Under the pieces are notes generated by a model, which ran no database searches, had not been told where the DNA came from, and worked only from the letters and a program-made list of their open reading frames with translations. Positions 1 through 5,780 of a stretch of 7,968 bases of DNA are shown piece after piece. This stretch comes from Chloroflexota bacterium. GTDB taxonomy: Bacteria; Chloroflexota; Anaerolineae; UBA1429. Location of the stretch: NCBI GenBank assembly GCA_012513725.1, contig JAAZBQ010000342.1:1-7968 (forward strand), given 5' to 3'. Position numbers and translations under genes: made by a program. Position 1 is the first letter of the stretch. Each line of letters begins with the position of its first letter.

Positions 1-883
1 CCAGTTCCGGGCAGGCTGAAACCTCGGCCGCAAAGCGCACGCCGCCCAGCCCCTCGCCCACCACGCGCGTCGCGCGGACGTCGTTCTCCGCCCCGAGCCC
101 GTACGTCAGCCGGTGCACGCCGCCCGGGGTCGGCATGGCCGCCACCCGCGGGTCGTCGCCGTTCAGCACCGCCACGCCCCCCTCGGGCAGTGCGGCGAGG
201 AGTTCGCCCTTGGCCTGCGCGATCCGCTCCATGGTGCCCAGCCGCTCGAGGTGCACGGGCCCCACGTTCGTCACCACGCCCACCTGGGGCCGGGCGATCT
301 CGCACAGGGTGGCGATCTCCCCCAGGTCATACATGCCCATCTCCAGCACCGCCACGCGGTGCTCGGCCCGGAGACCCATGAGCGTCAGCGGCAGGCCGAT
401 CTCGTTGTTGCGGTTCCCGGCGCTGTGGAGGGTGGCAAAGCGCCCGGCCAGGACGGCAGACACCGCCTCCTTGGTCGTCGTCTTGCCCACCGAGCCGGTG
501 ACGCCGACGACGCGCAGGTCGGGGCGCGCCAGGCGCCGGGCGCCGGCGGCCCGCTGCAGCGCGGAGAGGGTATCCGCAACGCGCACGGCAATCGGCGCCC
601 GCCAGGCGTCGGGCCGCGCCCCGGAGGCGACGTCGACGACCGGATGCCCATCGACGGCGCGGCTCACCAAGGCGGCGGCCGCCCCCGCCCCAAAGGCATC
701 CTCCACGTAGGCGTGGCCGTCGGTGCGCTCCCCAGGGAGGGCGACGAACAGGTTCCCCGCCTGCACGGTGCGGGAGTCGATCGCCACGCCCCCCAACGCC
801 ACGACCTCGGCGCCCGCGAGGGGTTCCCGCAGGCCGAGATCCGTTAGCAATGTACGTAGCGTGTAGCGATCCTCTGTCGTCAC
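1..883 (-). CDS. murF: MurF, UDP-MurNAc-tripeptide--D-Ala-D-Ala ligase (3' end beyond window)
   Basis: A cytoplasmic ATP-dependent ligase of this family adds D-Ala-D-Ala to the UDP-MurNAc-tripeptide, the last step of the muramyl-peptide precursor. The first 294 codons are in the window and the C-terminal third is cut off. The frame starts at GTG 883, 15 bases after the ftsI stop; AGGTGG precedes it by 4 bases and an in-frame TAG lies just upstream, so no longer start is possible. Residues 35-49 (IDSRTVQAGNLFVAL) are the N-terminal substrate-binding motif. GSVGKTTTK at 130-138 is the ATP P-loop. GNRNNEIGLPLT at 156-167 and EMG at 181-183 are typical of MurF rather than MurE, and are followed by TNVGPVHLERLG and AKGEL motifs of Mur ligases. 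It is the fifth gene of the dcw operon. What is known comes from the family; the MurF assignment rests on the NNEIGLPLT signature. Confidence 0.93.
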   Translation of the reverse strand, partial: MTTEDRYTLRTLLTDLGLREPLAGAEVVALGGVAIDSRTVQAGNLFVALPGERTDGHAYVEDAFGAGAAAALVSRAVDGHPVVDVASGARPDAWRAPIAVRVADTLSALQRAAGARRLARPDLRVVGVTGSVGKTTTKEAVSAVLAGRFATLHSAGNRNNEIGLPLTLMGLRAEHRVAVLEMGMYDLGEIATLCEIARPQVGVVTNVGPVHLERLGTMERIAQAKGELLAALPEGGVAVLNGDDPRVAAMPTPGGVHRLTYGLGAENDVRATRVVGEGLGGVRFAAEVSACPEL

Positions 884-898
884 GATGCCACCTGGCTA

Positions 899-2653
899 TC
901 AGTTCCTACTCGGGGCCTCGCCTGCCGAGGCGAGGGTGCCATTGCTTGCCGGCGGGATGCCGTAATAGTCGATCAGGTACTTGGCCATCTGCTGAAACGC
1001 GGGAGCCGCCACCTCGACGCCCCAGCGTCCCTGCTCGGGCTTGTCAAACTTGGCCAGGATCACGAACCGCGGATCCGGCAACGGACCATAGCCCACAAAG
1101 GAAACGATCGCGTCGCCGCTAACGTAACCCTCCTCGCCGATGCCGGCCGTGCCCGACTTGCCGGCCAGCCGGTAGCCCGGCACCGCGGCCTTTTGCATGC
1201 CCATTTCCACGGCGTCGGCCAGCATGGTGCTCACCTGCTCGGCCACCGCCGGAGAGACCACCTGGCGCACCGGGAAGGGCCGGCGCACCTCGGTGCGATC
1301 CGGGTAGCGCTCCTCCGCCACGATGTAGGGCCGCATGAGCACGCCCCGGTTGGCCAGGGCCCCAAAGGCCGCCGCCACCTGCAGGGGCGTGGCCGAGAGC
1401 CCCTGCCCGTACGAGTTGGCGCCCAGGTCCGACATGTGCCAGTACTGGTTCCCCGGCACGCGCATCACGCCGGCCGCCTCGCCCCACAGGTCCACACCGG
1501 TGATCTCCGAAAAGCCAAACTTGCGAACCGTCTCGTAGAACCGCGTCGGCCCCAGAAGCGAGGCCACGTGCGCCGCCCCGACGTTCCGCGAGTACGCCAG
1601 GAGCTCGGTCATCGTCGTCGTGCCGTGCGGCCGCAGGTCCGAGTTAAAAATGCGATGCCCGCCGACGATGATCTCCCCACGATCATCGTAGGTGTCGGTC
1701 GGCAGGATCACCCGCGCCTCCAGCGCGGCGGCGATCGTCAGCGGCTTGAACACGGAGCCCGGCTCGTACGCCGTGCTGACGGCCCCGTTCACGTACACAT
1801 CACTGCTGGAGACGTACCAGTACGCGGCGGGCGAGTAGCCCGGGAACTCGGCCATGGCCAGGATCCCACCGGTGCGCGGGTCCAGCACCACGATGGACCC
1901 GTCGACGGCCTCGTACTCCTCGATGGTCTCCCGGAGGATCTCCTCGGCGCGGCGCTGGATGTTGCGGTCCAGCGTCAGGAGGAGGTCCACTCCATCCTCG
2001 GCGGGCACATAGCCCGACTCGTTCACCAGGATCTGCTGGCCCCACAGGTCGCTGATGCCCCGCCACATGCCGTCGCGGCCGCTCAGTTCGGCGTCCCAGT
2101 ACTGCTCCAGCCCGTACTGCGCCTGGCCCTTGTCCCGGGTCATGCGAAAGCCCAGCACCGCCGAGGCCAGATCGCCGTCCGGGTACTCGCGGCCAAACGC
2201 CACTTCCAGCCGCAGGGCGCTCTTGCGCAGGTCCTGGATCTCCATCGCCGTCCAAAAGGGAACGCCGTCGGCCAACACCTCGTACTCGGTGTCCTCGCGG
2301 GCCAGGCTGGTGGCTACCTGCTCCTCGGGCAGATCCAGGAGCCCGGCAAGCACCGGCGCCAAAGCATCCCGCTCGCTCTGGGTGAGGAGCCGCGGCGAAA
2401 CGCTCACCCGGTAAGCCACCGTGCTCACGGCCAGGTACTGCCCGGAGGCATCCAGGACGTTACCCCGGGTGGCGACGATGCGGTTCGTCAGGCTGCGCAC
2501 GGCGGACTGCGCCTCGTCGAGCAGGGGCTGTGGCAGCACCATCCACTGCACGAGACGCACCGAGATGACGAGGCCCACCATCGCAAAGAGCGTCGCCAGC
2601 CAGGCGATGCGCCGGCGCTGTCCCTGGAGTTCGGCGTCACCGGAGCCCGCCAT
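899..2653 (-). CDS. ftsI: Class B penicillin-binding protein, FtsI/PBP2-type DD-transpeptidase
   Basis: A 584-residue membrane-anchored transpeptidase that cross-links peptidoglycan; its place in the dcw cluster points to septal synthesis with FtsW. A single membrane segment lies at about residues 16-39 after a basic cytoplasmic tail. The dimerisation/pedestal domain starts with the RGNVLD motif at 63-68 and runs to about 220. The transpeptidase domain follows, with SVFK at 300-303 (nucleophile Ser300, Lys303), SRN at 355-357 and KSGT at 499-502. All catalytic motifs are intact. The protein ends about 60 residues after KSGT, so there are no PASTA domains, unlike many Gram-positive homologues. 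ATG 2653 is preceded by GAGGG at 6 bases spacing. The gene ends in tandem in-frame stops (TGA TAG), and murF starts 15 bases later. An elongasome PBP2 role is less likely given the neighbours. Confidence 0.96.
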   Translation of the reverse strand: MAGSGDAELQGQRRRIAWLATLFAMVGLVISVRLVQWMVLPQPLLDEAQSAVRSLTNRIVATRGNVLDASGQYLAVSTVAYRVSVSPRLLTQSERDALAPVLAGLLDLPEEQVATSLAREDTEYEVLADGVPFWTAMEIQDLRKSALRLEVAFGREYPDGDLASAVLGFRMTRDKGQAQYGLEQYWDAELSGRDGMWRGISDLWGQQILVNESGYVPAEDGVDLLLTLDRNIQRRAEEILRETIEEYEAVDGSIVVLDPRTGGILAMAEFPGYSPAAYWYVSSSDVYVNGAVSTAYEPGSVFKPLTIAAALEARVILPTDTYDDRGEIIVGGHRIFNSDLRPHGTTTMTELLAYSRNVGAAHVASLLGPTRFYETVRKFGFSEITGVDLWGEAAGVMRVPGNQYWHMSDLGANSYGQGLSATPLQVAAAFGALANRGVLMRPYIVAEERYPDRTEVRRPFPVRQVVSPAVAEQVSTMLADAVEMGMQKAAVPGYRLAGKSGTAGIGEEGYVSGDAIVSFVGYGPLPDPRFVILAKFDKPEQGRWGVEVAAPAFQQMAKYLIDYYGIPPASNGTLASAGEAPSRN

Positions 2654-2686
2654 CGGTTCCCTCGCATCTACGTAGTGCTGCGTGCC

Positions 2687-3196
2687 TCATGGCGTCGGGC
2701 TCCCCTCTGAGACGACGCCAAACCACTCGCCCAGCTGCCCCACCAACCCCCGGACGAACCGCGCCACCCCGGGTTCTCCCGCGCCGGAGGCCGTGTCGGC
2801 CGCGTCGGGCAAGGCGCCGGCTGCATCCGCGTCGGCGTCCAGCAGCCGGTACTCTACCACGAGCCGCCGCGACGTATCGGTCGCCTCGGGCATCGTATAG
2901 TCCAGTTCCTCGGCAAGCGCCTCCAGCCGGGTCAGGGAGCCGGCCACGGCCACCTGCGCCCGCAGGGCGGTCAGCTCGCGGCGCAGCCGCTCCTTGCGAT
3001 CCTGCAGCTGACGCACCTCGTACCCGTACCAGGCGACCTCGGTGGTCTGCTCCAGGTAGAGCCAGGCTGCCAGCCCGAGGAGAGCCATGACCAGGCCGAT
3101 GTAGGCCCAGCGATGCAGGTCCACCCGGGTCCCGCCCGTGCGGCCGGCCGTCTGGCTGATGTGAAAGAACGGTGGTGGCGTCTGGCCCCTATCCAT
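2687..3196 (-). CDS. ftsL: FtsL/DivIC-like bitopic cell division protein
   Basis: A 169-residue protein in the ftsL position between rsmH and ftsI. An N-terminal cytoplasmic region of about 30 residues is followed by one membrane segment (about 31-48). A charged heptad-like coiled coil covers about 54-98 (for example LQDRKERLRRELTALRAQV) and ends in a conserved-looking LAEELDYTMPEA turn at 94-105. This is the FtsL/FtsB/DivIC layout; these small proteins form an envelope complex that activates FtsWI. Sequence conservation in the family is poor, so the name rests on topology and position. Beyond the coiled coil is an unusually long, acidic Ala/Asp-rich tail with a possible amphipathic helix at 143-162. 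I chose ATG 3196, one base after the rsmH stop, because the longer frame would start inside rsmH. The ftsI start lies 33 bases downstream. Confidence 0.8.
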   Translation of the reverse strand: MDRGQTPPPFFHISQTAGRTGGTRVDLHRWAYIGLVMALLGLAAWLYLEQTTEVAWYGYEVRQLQDRKERLRRELTALRAQVAVAGSLTRLEALAEELDYTMPEATDTSRRLVVEYRLLDADADAAGALPDAADTASGAGEPGVARFVRGLVGQLGEWFGVVSEGSPTP

Positions 3197-3197
3197 G

Positions 3198-4160
3198 CTA
3201 GCTCTCGGACTCCTGCGCGCCTTCCTGGGCTTCCAACCGCTCGGCAATGCGCAGCCGTGCACTCCGGCTGCGTGGGTTCCGCGCCACTTCCGCCTCGGTC
3301 GCCCGGAGGGGCTTGCGCGTCACCGGCCGCAGTGTGGCCTGGTGGCCACAGACACAGACCGGCAGTCGCGGTGGGCAGATGCAGTCCCGCGCCTCGCGGG
3401 CCATGAACTGCTTGACGATGCGGTCCTCCAACGAGTGGAAAGCGATGACCGCCAGCCGCCCCCCGGGACGCAACAGCGCCACCGCCTGGGGCAGCACTTC
3501 TTCGAGTGACTCGAGCTCGGCGTTCACCGCAATGCGCAGCGCCTGAAAGGTCCGCGTGGCCGGATGGATGCCCCCGGAGCGCCCCCCGACCGCCCTGCTC
3601 ACGGCCCGGGCTAGCTCGCCCGTGGTCCGCAGCGGCCGGGCCGCCACGATGGCCCGCGCTACGCGGCGCGAATGCCGCTCCTCGCCATAGGCGTAGATCA
3701 GATCGGCCAGCTCATCCGCCGGCCACTGGTTCACGATCTCCTCGGCCGTGAGCGGCGCGCTCGGGTCCATCCGCATGTCCAGCGGGCCCTCCTCCTGGAA
3801 GGAGAATCCCCGCTCCGGTCGGTCCAGTTGCAGCGAGGAAACGCCCAGATCCAGGAGCACCCCGTCGACCCGGCCCAAGCCGGCCTCCGCAACGATCTCG
3901 CCCAGGTGGCGAAACTCCCCGCGGCGCAGGACCGCCCGCGATCCGAACTCGGCCAGTTCCTCAGCGGCCACCGCCAGGGCATTCGGGTCGCGGTCGATGC
4001 CCAGCAGCCGCCCGTCCGGCGCAGTGCGTTCCAGGATCCCGCGCGCGTGCCCGCCCATCCCCACGGTGCCGTCCACCACGTTCTGGCCGGGGGCCAGGCG
4101 CAGGCCGGCCAGCACTTCGTCGAGCAGCACGGGCACGTGTAAGCGCTCCGGCTCCCCCAT
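3198..4160 (-). CDS. rsmH: RsmH, 16S rRNA m4C1402 N4-methyltransferase (MraW)
   Basis: A 320-residue SAM-dependent methyltransferase that modifies the N4 of C1402 in the 16S rRNA P-site region. Its length fits the family (about 310). HVPVLLDEV opens the protein (8-16), and the SAM loop DGTVGMGGHA is at 30-39. DLGVSSLQLD (104-113), RGFSF (117-121), GPLDMRMD (125-132), HPATRTFQALRIAVN (199-213) and AFHSLEDRIVKQF (240-252) are all family signatures. NPRSRSARLR at 295-304 is the usual C-terminal end. A CxC-PP-x3-CxCG cysteine cluster at 260-272 looks able to bind metal and occurs in a subset of homologues. ATG 4160 lies two bases after the mraZ stop; the upstream extension in frame overlaps mraZ and has no family similarity. 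With no strong Shine-Dalgarno directly before it, translational coupling to mraZ is likely. Confidence 0.97.
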   Translation of the reverse strand: MGEPERLHVPVLLDEVLAGLRLAPGQNVVDGTVGMGGHARGILERTAPDGRLLGIDRDPNALAVAAEELAEFGSRAVLRRGEFRHLGEIVAEAGLGRVDGVLLDLGVSSLQLDRPERGFSFQEEGPLDMRMDPSAPLTAEEIVNQWPADELADLIYAYGEERHSRRVARAIVAARPLRTTGELARAVSRAVGGRSGGIHPATRTFQALRIAVNAELESLEEVLPQAVALLRPGGRLAVIAFHSLEDRIVKQFMAREARDCICPPRLPVCVCGHQATLRPVTRKPLRATEAEVARNPRSRSARLRIAERLEAQEGAQESES

Positions 4161-4162
4161 CG

Positions 4163-4594
4163 CTAGACGCCCATCTGGCCCACCGCGCCCAGGATGTCGT
4201 CCATGCTTTCGCTGTCGGCCTCGCGGATCAGGCGCCAGGCGTCGGGGTTCCACACCTCGATCACCGTGTTGACGCCCACGACCACGGCGTCCTCGGTGAT
4301 TGCGGCGTACTCGCGGAGAAACGAGGGGACCAGTACCCGTCCCATGCGATCCATGTTGGCCTCTGCCGCGCCGCCGAACAGCAAGCGGTTATAGGAGCGG
4401 GCGGCGCGCTGCGAACGGGGCAACCGGCTGAGGTTGGTGGCGAGGGATTCCCACTCGCGCTGCGGATAGATGACCAGACAGGGGTCCGGCCCGCGCGAGA
4501 TCACCAACCCGTCGGCTAGCTGCGTGCGGAAGCGCGCCGGGATGGTGAGGCGACCCTTTGGGTCTAGTGAGTGAATGTACTCGCCCAGGAACAT
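4163..4594 (-). CDS. mraZ: MraZ, transcriptional regulator of the dcw operon
   Basis: A 143-residue AbrB-fold DNA-binding protein that is the first gene of the operon and, in studied bacteria, regulates its own promoter. The two tandem swapped-hairpin half-domains are visible by their DxxxR motifs: DPKGR at 11-15 and DRMGR at 82-86. MFLGEYIHSLDPKGRLTIPARFR-type N-terminal sequence is diagnostic. ATG 4594 is set by this conserved N-terminus, with AGGAAG 10 bases upstream. A longer in-frame reading to 4753 would cover the promoter and operator and is rejected. The gene ends two bases before rsmH. The matching operator is seen directly upstream (four GTGG repeats at 10-bp spacing), so autoregulation is a strong inference. 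Confidence 0.97.
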   Translation of the reverse strand: MFLGEYIHSLDPKGRLTIPARFRTQLADGLVISRGPDPCLVIYPQREWESLATNLSRLPRSQRAARSYNRLLFGGAAEANMDRMGRVLVPSFLREYAAITEDAVVVGVNTVIEVWNPDAWRLIREADSESMDDILGAVGQMGV

Positions 4595-4623
4595 GGATGC
4601 AGTGCTTCCTCGCCAGTAGGCGG

Positions 4624-4659
4624 GCGCCCCGATGGGCGCGTTCCCCACACGCGACATCG
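4624..4659 (-). promoter_or_regulatory. mraZ leader with two mutually exclusive hairpins
   Basis: The leader between the operator and the mraZ ribosome binding site can fold in two ways on the minus strand. The first hairpin pairs CGATG/CATCG and CGCGT/ACGCG (4659-4630) around a 7-base loop GTGGGGA, with a small internal loop. The second pairs GCGCCC with GGGCGC (4639-4624) around the tetraloop ATCG. They share bases 4630-4639, so only one can form at a time. There is no U-tract, so this is not a plain terminator. High GC makes chance stems common, and function is uncertain. Confidence 0.35.
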
Positions 4660-4699
4660 AGAGTGCCACGATGGGCCACTCTCTCCCACAATGCACCAC
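4660..4699 (-). promoter_or_regulatory. Putative MraZ operator: four GTGG repeats, 10-bp period
   Basis: Read on the minus strand, four consecutive 10-mers each begin with GTGG, at 4699, 4689, 4679 and 4669. The array begins two bases after the -10 hexamer and covers the expected transcription start. Known MraZ sites are direct TGGGN or GTGG-type repeats separated by about 5 bases, which gives the same 10-bp phase. An extra CCAC (plus strand 4645-4648) lies 21 bp further downstream, close to two helical turns. The repeats are seen directly; that MraZ binds them to repress the operon is inferred from E. coli and Mycoplasma work. Confidence 0.85.
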
Positions 4700-4700
4700 C

Positions 4701-4729
4701 AGTATACATGACATCGGAACCGTTGCCAA
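4701..4729 (-). promoter_or_regulatory. Sigma-70-type promoter of the mraZ/dcw operon
   Basis: On the minus strand TTGGCA (4729-4724) and TATACT (4706-4701) are separated by exactly 17 bases, a near-consensus housekeeping promoter. The start of transcription would be near 4694, giving a leader of about 100 bases before mraZ. It is the only good promoter seen for the five dcw genes in the window. Confidence 0.85.
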
Positions 4730-4783
4730 TAGCCCTGGGGTCAAAGCCAACACGCAAAGGTTGGGGATGTTGCCGGTCGATCT

Positions 4784-4820
4784 GCCGGGTATCCGTCAGA
4801 GTGTTGCCAGGCTACCCGGC
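4784..4820. repeat. 8-bp inverted repeat in the mraZ/tRNA intergenic region
   Basis: GCCGGGTA (4784-4791) and TACCCGGC (4813-4820) are perfect inverted arms 21 bases apart. They lie between the two divergent promoters, about 55 bp upstream of the mraZ -35 and about 75 bp upstream of the tRNA -35. There is no T-tract, so it is not a terminator. It could be a regulator site or chance. Apart from this dyad and the two promoters, the 338-bp intergenic region (4595-4932) shows only the operator and leader listed separately. Confidence 0.35.
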
Positions 4821-4893
4821 GCGATGGTCAGGAGGCGCCCCCATGTCTCGCGCACGCCAAAGCGCTGACGGCCACTCCGATGTGCCCGGCGTT

Positions 4894-4922
4894 TTGCAGA
4901 TTCGCCGGGAGCGTGCTATACT
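4894..4922 (+). promoter_or_regulatory. Extended -10 promoter of the tRNA-Val gene
   Basis: TTGCAG (4894-4899) and TATACT (4917-4922) are separated by 17 bases, and a TG at 4914-4915 gives an extended -10 element. The tRNA begins 11 bases after the -10 hexamer, so the primary transcript has only a few extra 5' bases. No GC-rich stringent discriminator can be judged with confidence. Confidence 0.85.
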
Positions 4923-4932
4923 TGCGGCGTTC

Positions 4933-5009
4933 GGGTGCGTGGCTCAGCTGGTTAGAGCGCGCGGTTCACATCCGCGAGATCACAGGTTCGAGTCCTGTCG
5001 CGCCCACCA
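4933..5009 (+). tRNA. tRNA-Val (anticodon CAC), CCA encoded
   Basis: A 77-base tRNA with a complete cloverleaf. The acceptor stem pairs GGGTGCG with CGCGCCC (one G-U pair). The D stem is GCTC/GAGC, and the anticodon stem CGCGG/CCGCG encloses loop TTCACAT with anticodon CAC, which reads GUG valine codons. The variable loop is five bases, and the T arm ACAGG/CCTGT encloses TTCGAGT. Discriminator A and CCA are encoded (5006-5009). It is a single-gene unit with its own promoter and terminator, divergent from mraZ and convergent with the P-loop NTPase gene. Confidence 0.97.
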
Positions 5010-5045
5010 CAGGGGCCTCTCCGTTGGGAGAGGCCCTGTTGTTTT
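5009..5045 (+). terminator. Rho-independent terminator of tRNA-Val
   Basis: GGCCTCTCC (5014-5022) pairs perfectly with GGAGAGGCC (5027-5035) around the tetraloop GTTG. Four more outer pairs form if one G is bulged, extending the stem to the last base of the tRNA. The run TTGTTTT (5039-5045) follows directly, so termination is in the plus direction. In the minus direction no T-tract follows, so it is a poor terminator for the convergent gene. Confidence 0.93.
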
Positions 5046-5064
5046 CTCCGGCAATGTGCCGCCC

Positions 5065-5667
5065 TCATTGGCTACGGGCGCAGGCTTGCCCCGCCACATG
5101 AGCAAGCCACGCGTCGGCCTCCTGCGGGCCTCGCAGCCGCACGACCCGCAGACCGCCTGCGGCCCGCAGGCGGTCTGCGGCGAACTCGGCGGCAAGGGCT
5201 TCCCGGCGCCGACGCTTGGCGCGTTCGGTGCGCAACAGGTACACCACGAGGGAATCCCGGCTCAGGAACGCCCCGCGCAGGTCCTCCCGGTTGCCGTTCC
5301 ACAGCTCCTCCCGCCGCCACACGCGCTGCACCGTGCGGCGCACCAGCCTCCAGAAGAGGAGGGGCAGCGGGTAGTCCAGCCAGACCAGGACATCGGCCCG
5401 GGCGCAGACCAGGTCCGCCGCCTTGCTCAGGTACTCCCCATCGATCACCCAGCCCTCGGCGTCCGACGCTGCCGCGACCTGGGCGCGAAAAGAAGGGGTG
5501 TCCACGGGGGTCCAGCCGGGGCCCCAGTGCAGTGCATCCAGCTCCACGTGTACTACCCCCAGGCGCTCGGCCAGGCGCCGGGCCAGGGTGGTCTTGCCGG
5601 AACCCGGTGCGCCCCACACGGCCACGCGCCGAACGCGCCCGATCCCTGCACTCGCTTCGATCGTCAC
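5065..5667 (-). CDS. FlaR/adenylate-kinase-like P-loop NTPase
   Basis: A 200-residue cytoplasmic P-loop protein of the small nucleotide-kinase-like group often annotated as 'DNA topology modulation protein FlaR' or 'AAA family ATPase'. Walker A is GAPGSGKTT at 19-27. The group signature LDALHWGPGW (43-52), GWVIDGEY (72-79), the Walker-B-like strand VLVWLDYP (93-100) and ELWNGNRE (121-128) follow in the usual order. The real substrate is unknown, and the FlaR name is historical. GTG 5667 is chosen because GGGAGG lies 5-6 bases upstream and the P-loop starts at the usual distance. Residues 163-174 (AADRLRAAGGLR) are encoded by a 35-bp palindrome that is also a tandem 18-nt duplication, possibly a small in-frame insertion in the C-terminal helix region. 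It has a possible promoter of its own and converges on the tRNA gene. Confidence 0.85.
   Translation of the reverse strand: MTIEASAGIGRVRRVAVWGAPGSGKTTLARRLAERLGVVHVELDALHWGPGWTPVDTPSFRAQVAAASDAEGWVIDGEYLSKAADLVCARADVLVWLDYPLPLLFWRLVRRTVQRVWRREELWNGNREDLRGAFLSRDSLVVYLLRTERAKRRRREALAAEFAADRLRAAGGLRVVRLRGPQEADAWLAHVAGQACARSQ
5146..5180. repeat. 35-bp near-perfect palindrome / tandem 18-nt repeat inside the NTPase gene
   Basis: The 17-base arm CCGCAGACCGCCTGCGG (5146-5162) is followed by one base and then by its exact reverse complement (5164-5180). Read on the coding strand it is also two tandem 18-nt units differing at three positions, coding AADRLR then AAGGLR, because each unit begins with GCCGCAG and ends with CTGCGG. 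Such a structure can form a cruciform or a strong mRNA hairpin. It could be a small dispersed palindromic element or a local duplication. Confidence 0.8.
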
Positions 5668-5706
5668 GGCGCCTCCCGGGGTGGGTGCATGCGGGCCAGC
5701 CCAGCC

Positions 5707-5735
5707 ATTCTAGGCAGCGGGGGCCGGGCGCCCAA
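5707..5735 (-). promoter_or_regulatory. Possible promoter of the P-loop NTPase gene
   Basis: On the minus strand TTGGGC (5735-5730) and TAGAAT (5712-5707) are 17 bases apart. The -10 matches consensus at five of six positions and the -35 is weak. Transcription would start near 5700, about 33 bases before GTG 5667. The -35 lies inside a GC-rich hairpin that follows the permease gene. Confidence 0.45.
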
Positions 5736-5752
5736 ATCCGCGCCCAGCCCCC
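5719..5752 (-). terminator. GC-rich hairpin after the ABC operon (terminator-like, no U-tract)
   Basis: On the minus strand GGGGGCTGGGCGC (5752-5740) pairs with GCGCCCGGCCCCC (5731-5719) around an 8-base loop, giving 13 pairs with a single G-U. In a plus-strand transcript the same position is an A-C mismatch, so the structure is better suited to the minus transcript leaving the permease gene. There is no T-run after it, so it may protect the mRNA 3' end or assist Rho-dependent termination rather than act alone. Confidence 0.5.
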
Positions 5753-5780
5753 ACCGCAGTCCGCCCTCTAGGGCAGGCCG

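Noticed and set aside
113..847. 244-codon plus-strand frame and its overlapping neighbour
   Set aside because: Antisense to murF, which shows all MurF motifs on the minus strand.
2669..2676. CTACGTAG palindrome between ftsL and ftsI
   Set aside because: An 8-bp palindrome in a 33-bp gap with no promoter or repeat support; likely chance.
1193..2710. 505-codon plus-strand open frame
   Set aside because: It lies antisense to the intact ftsI gene; the His/Gln/Gly/Arg-rich translation is typical of GC-rich antisense frames and has no domain.
4722..4808. Three GTTGCC copies (4722, 4769, 4803)
   Set aside because: Spacing is irregular (47 and 34 bases) and one overlaps the mraZ -35 complement; no evidence of a repeat array.
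4880..5195. Short frames over the tRNA, one ending in WWARQDSNL (minus) and one with WLERAVHIREITGSSP (plus)
   Set aside because: Both are classic spurious peptides read from a tRNA gene and its complement.
5763..5774. GCCCTCTAGGGC near-palindrome after the permease gene
   Set aside because: The possible loop is only two bases, and short GC-rich palindromes are frequent here; no clear role.
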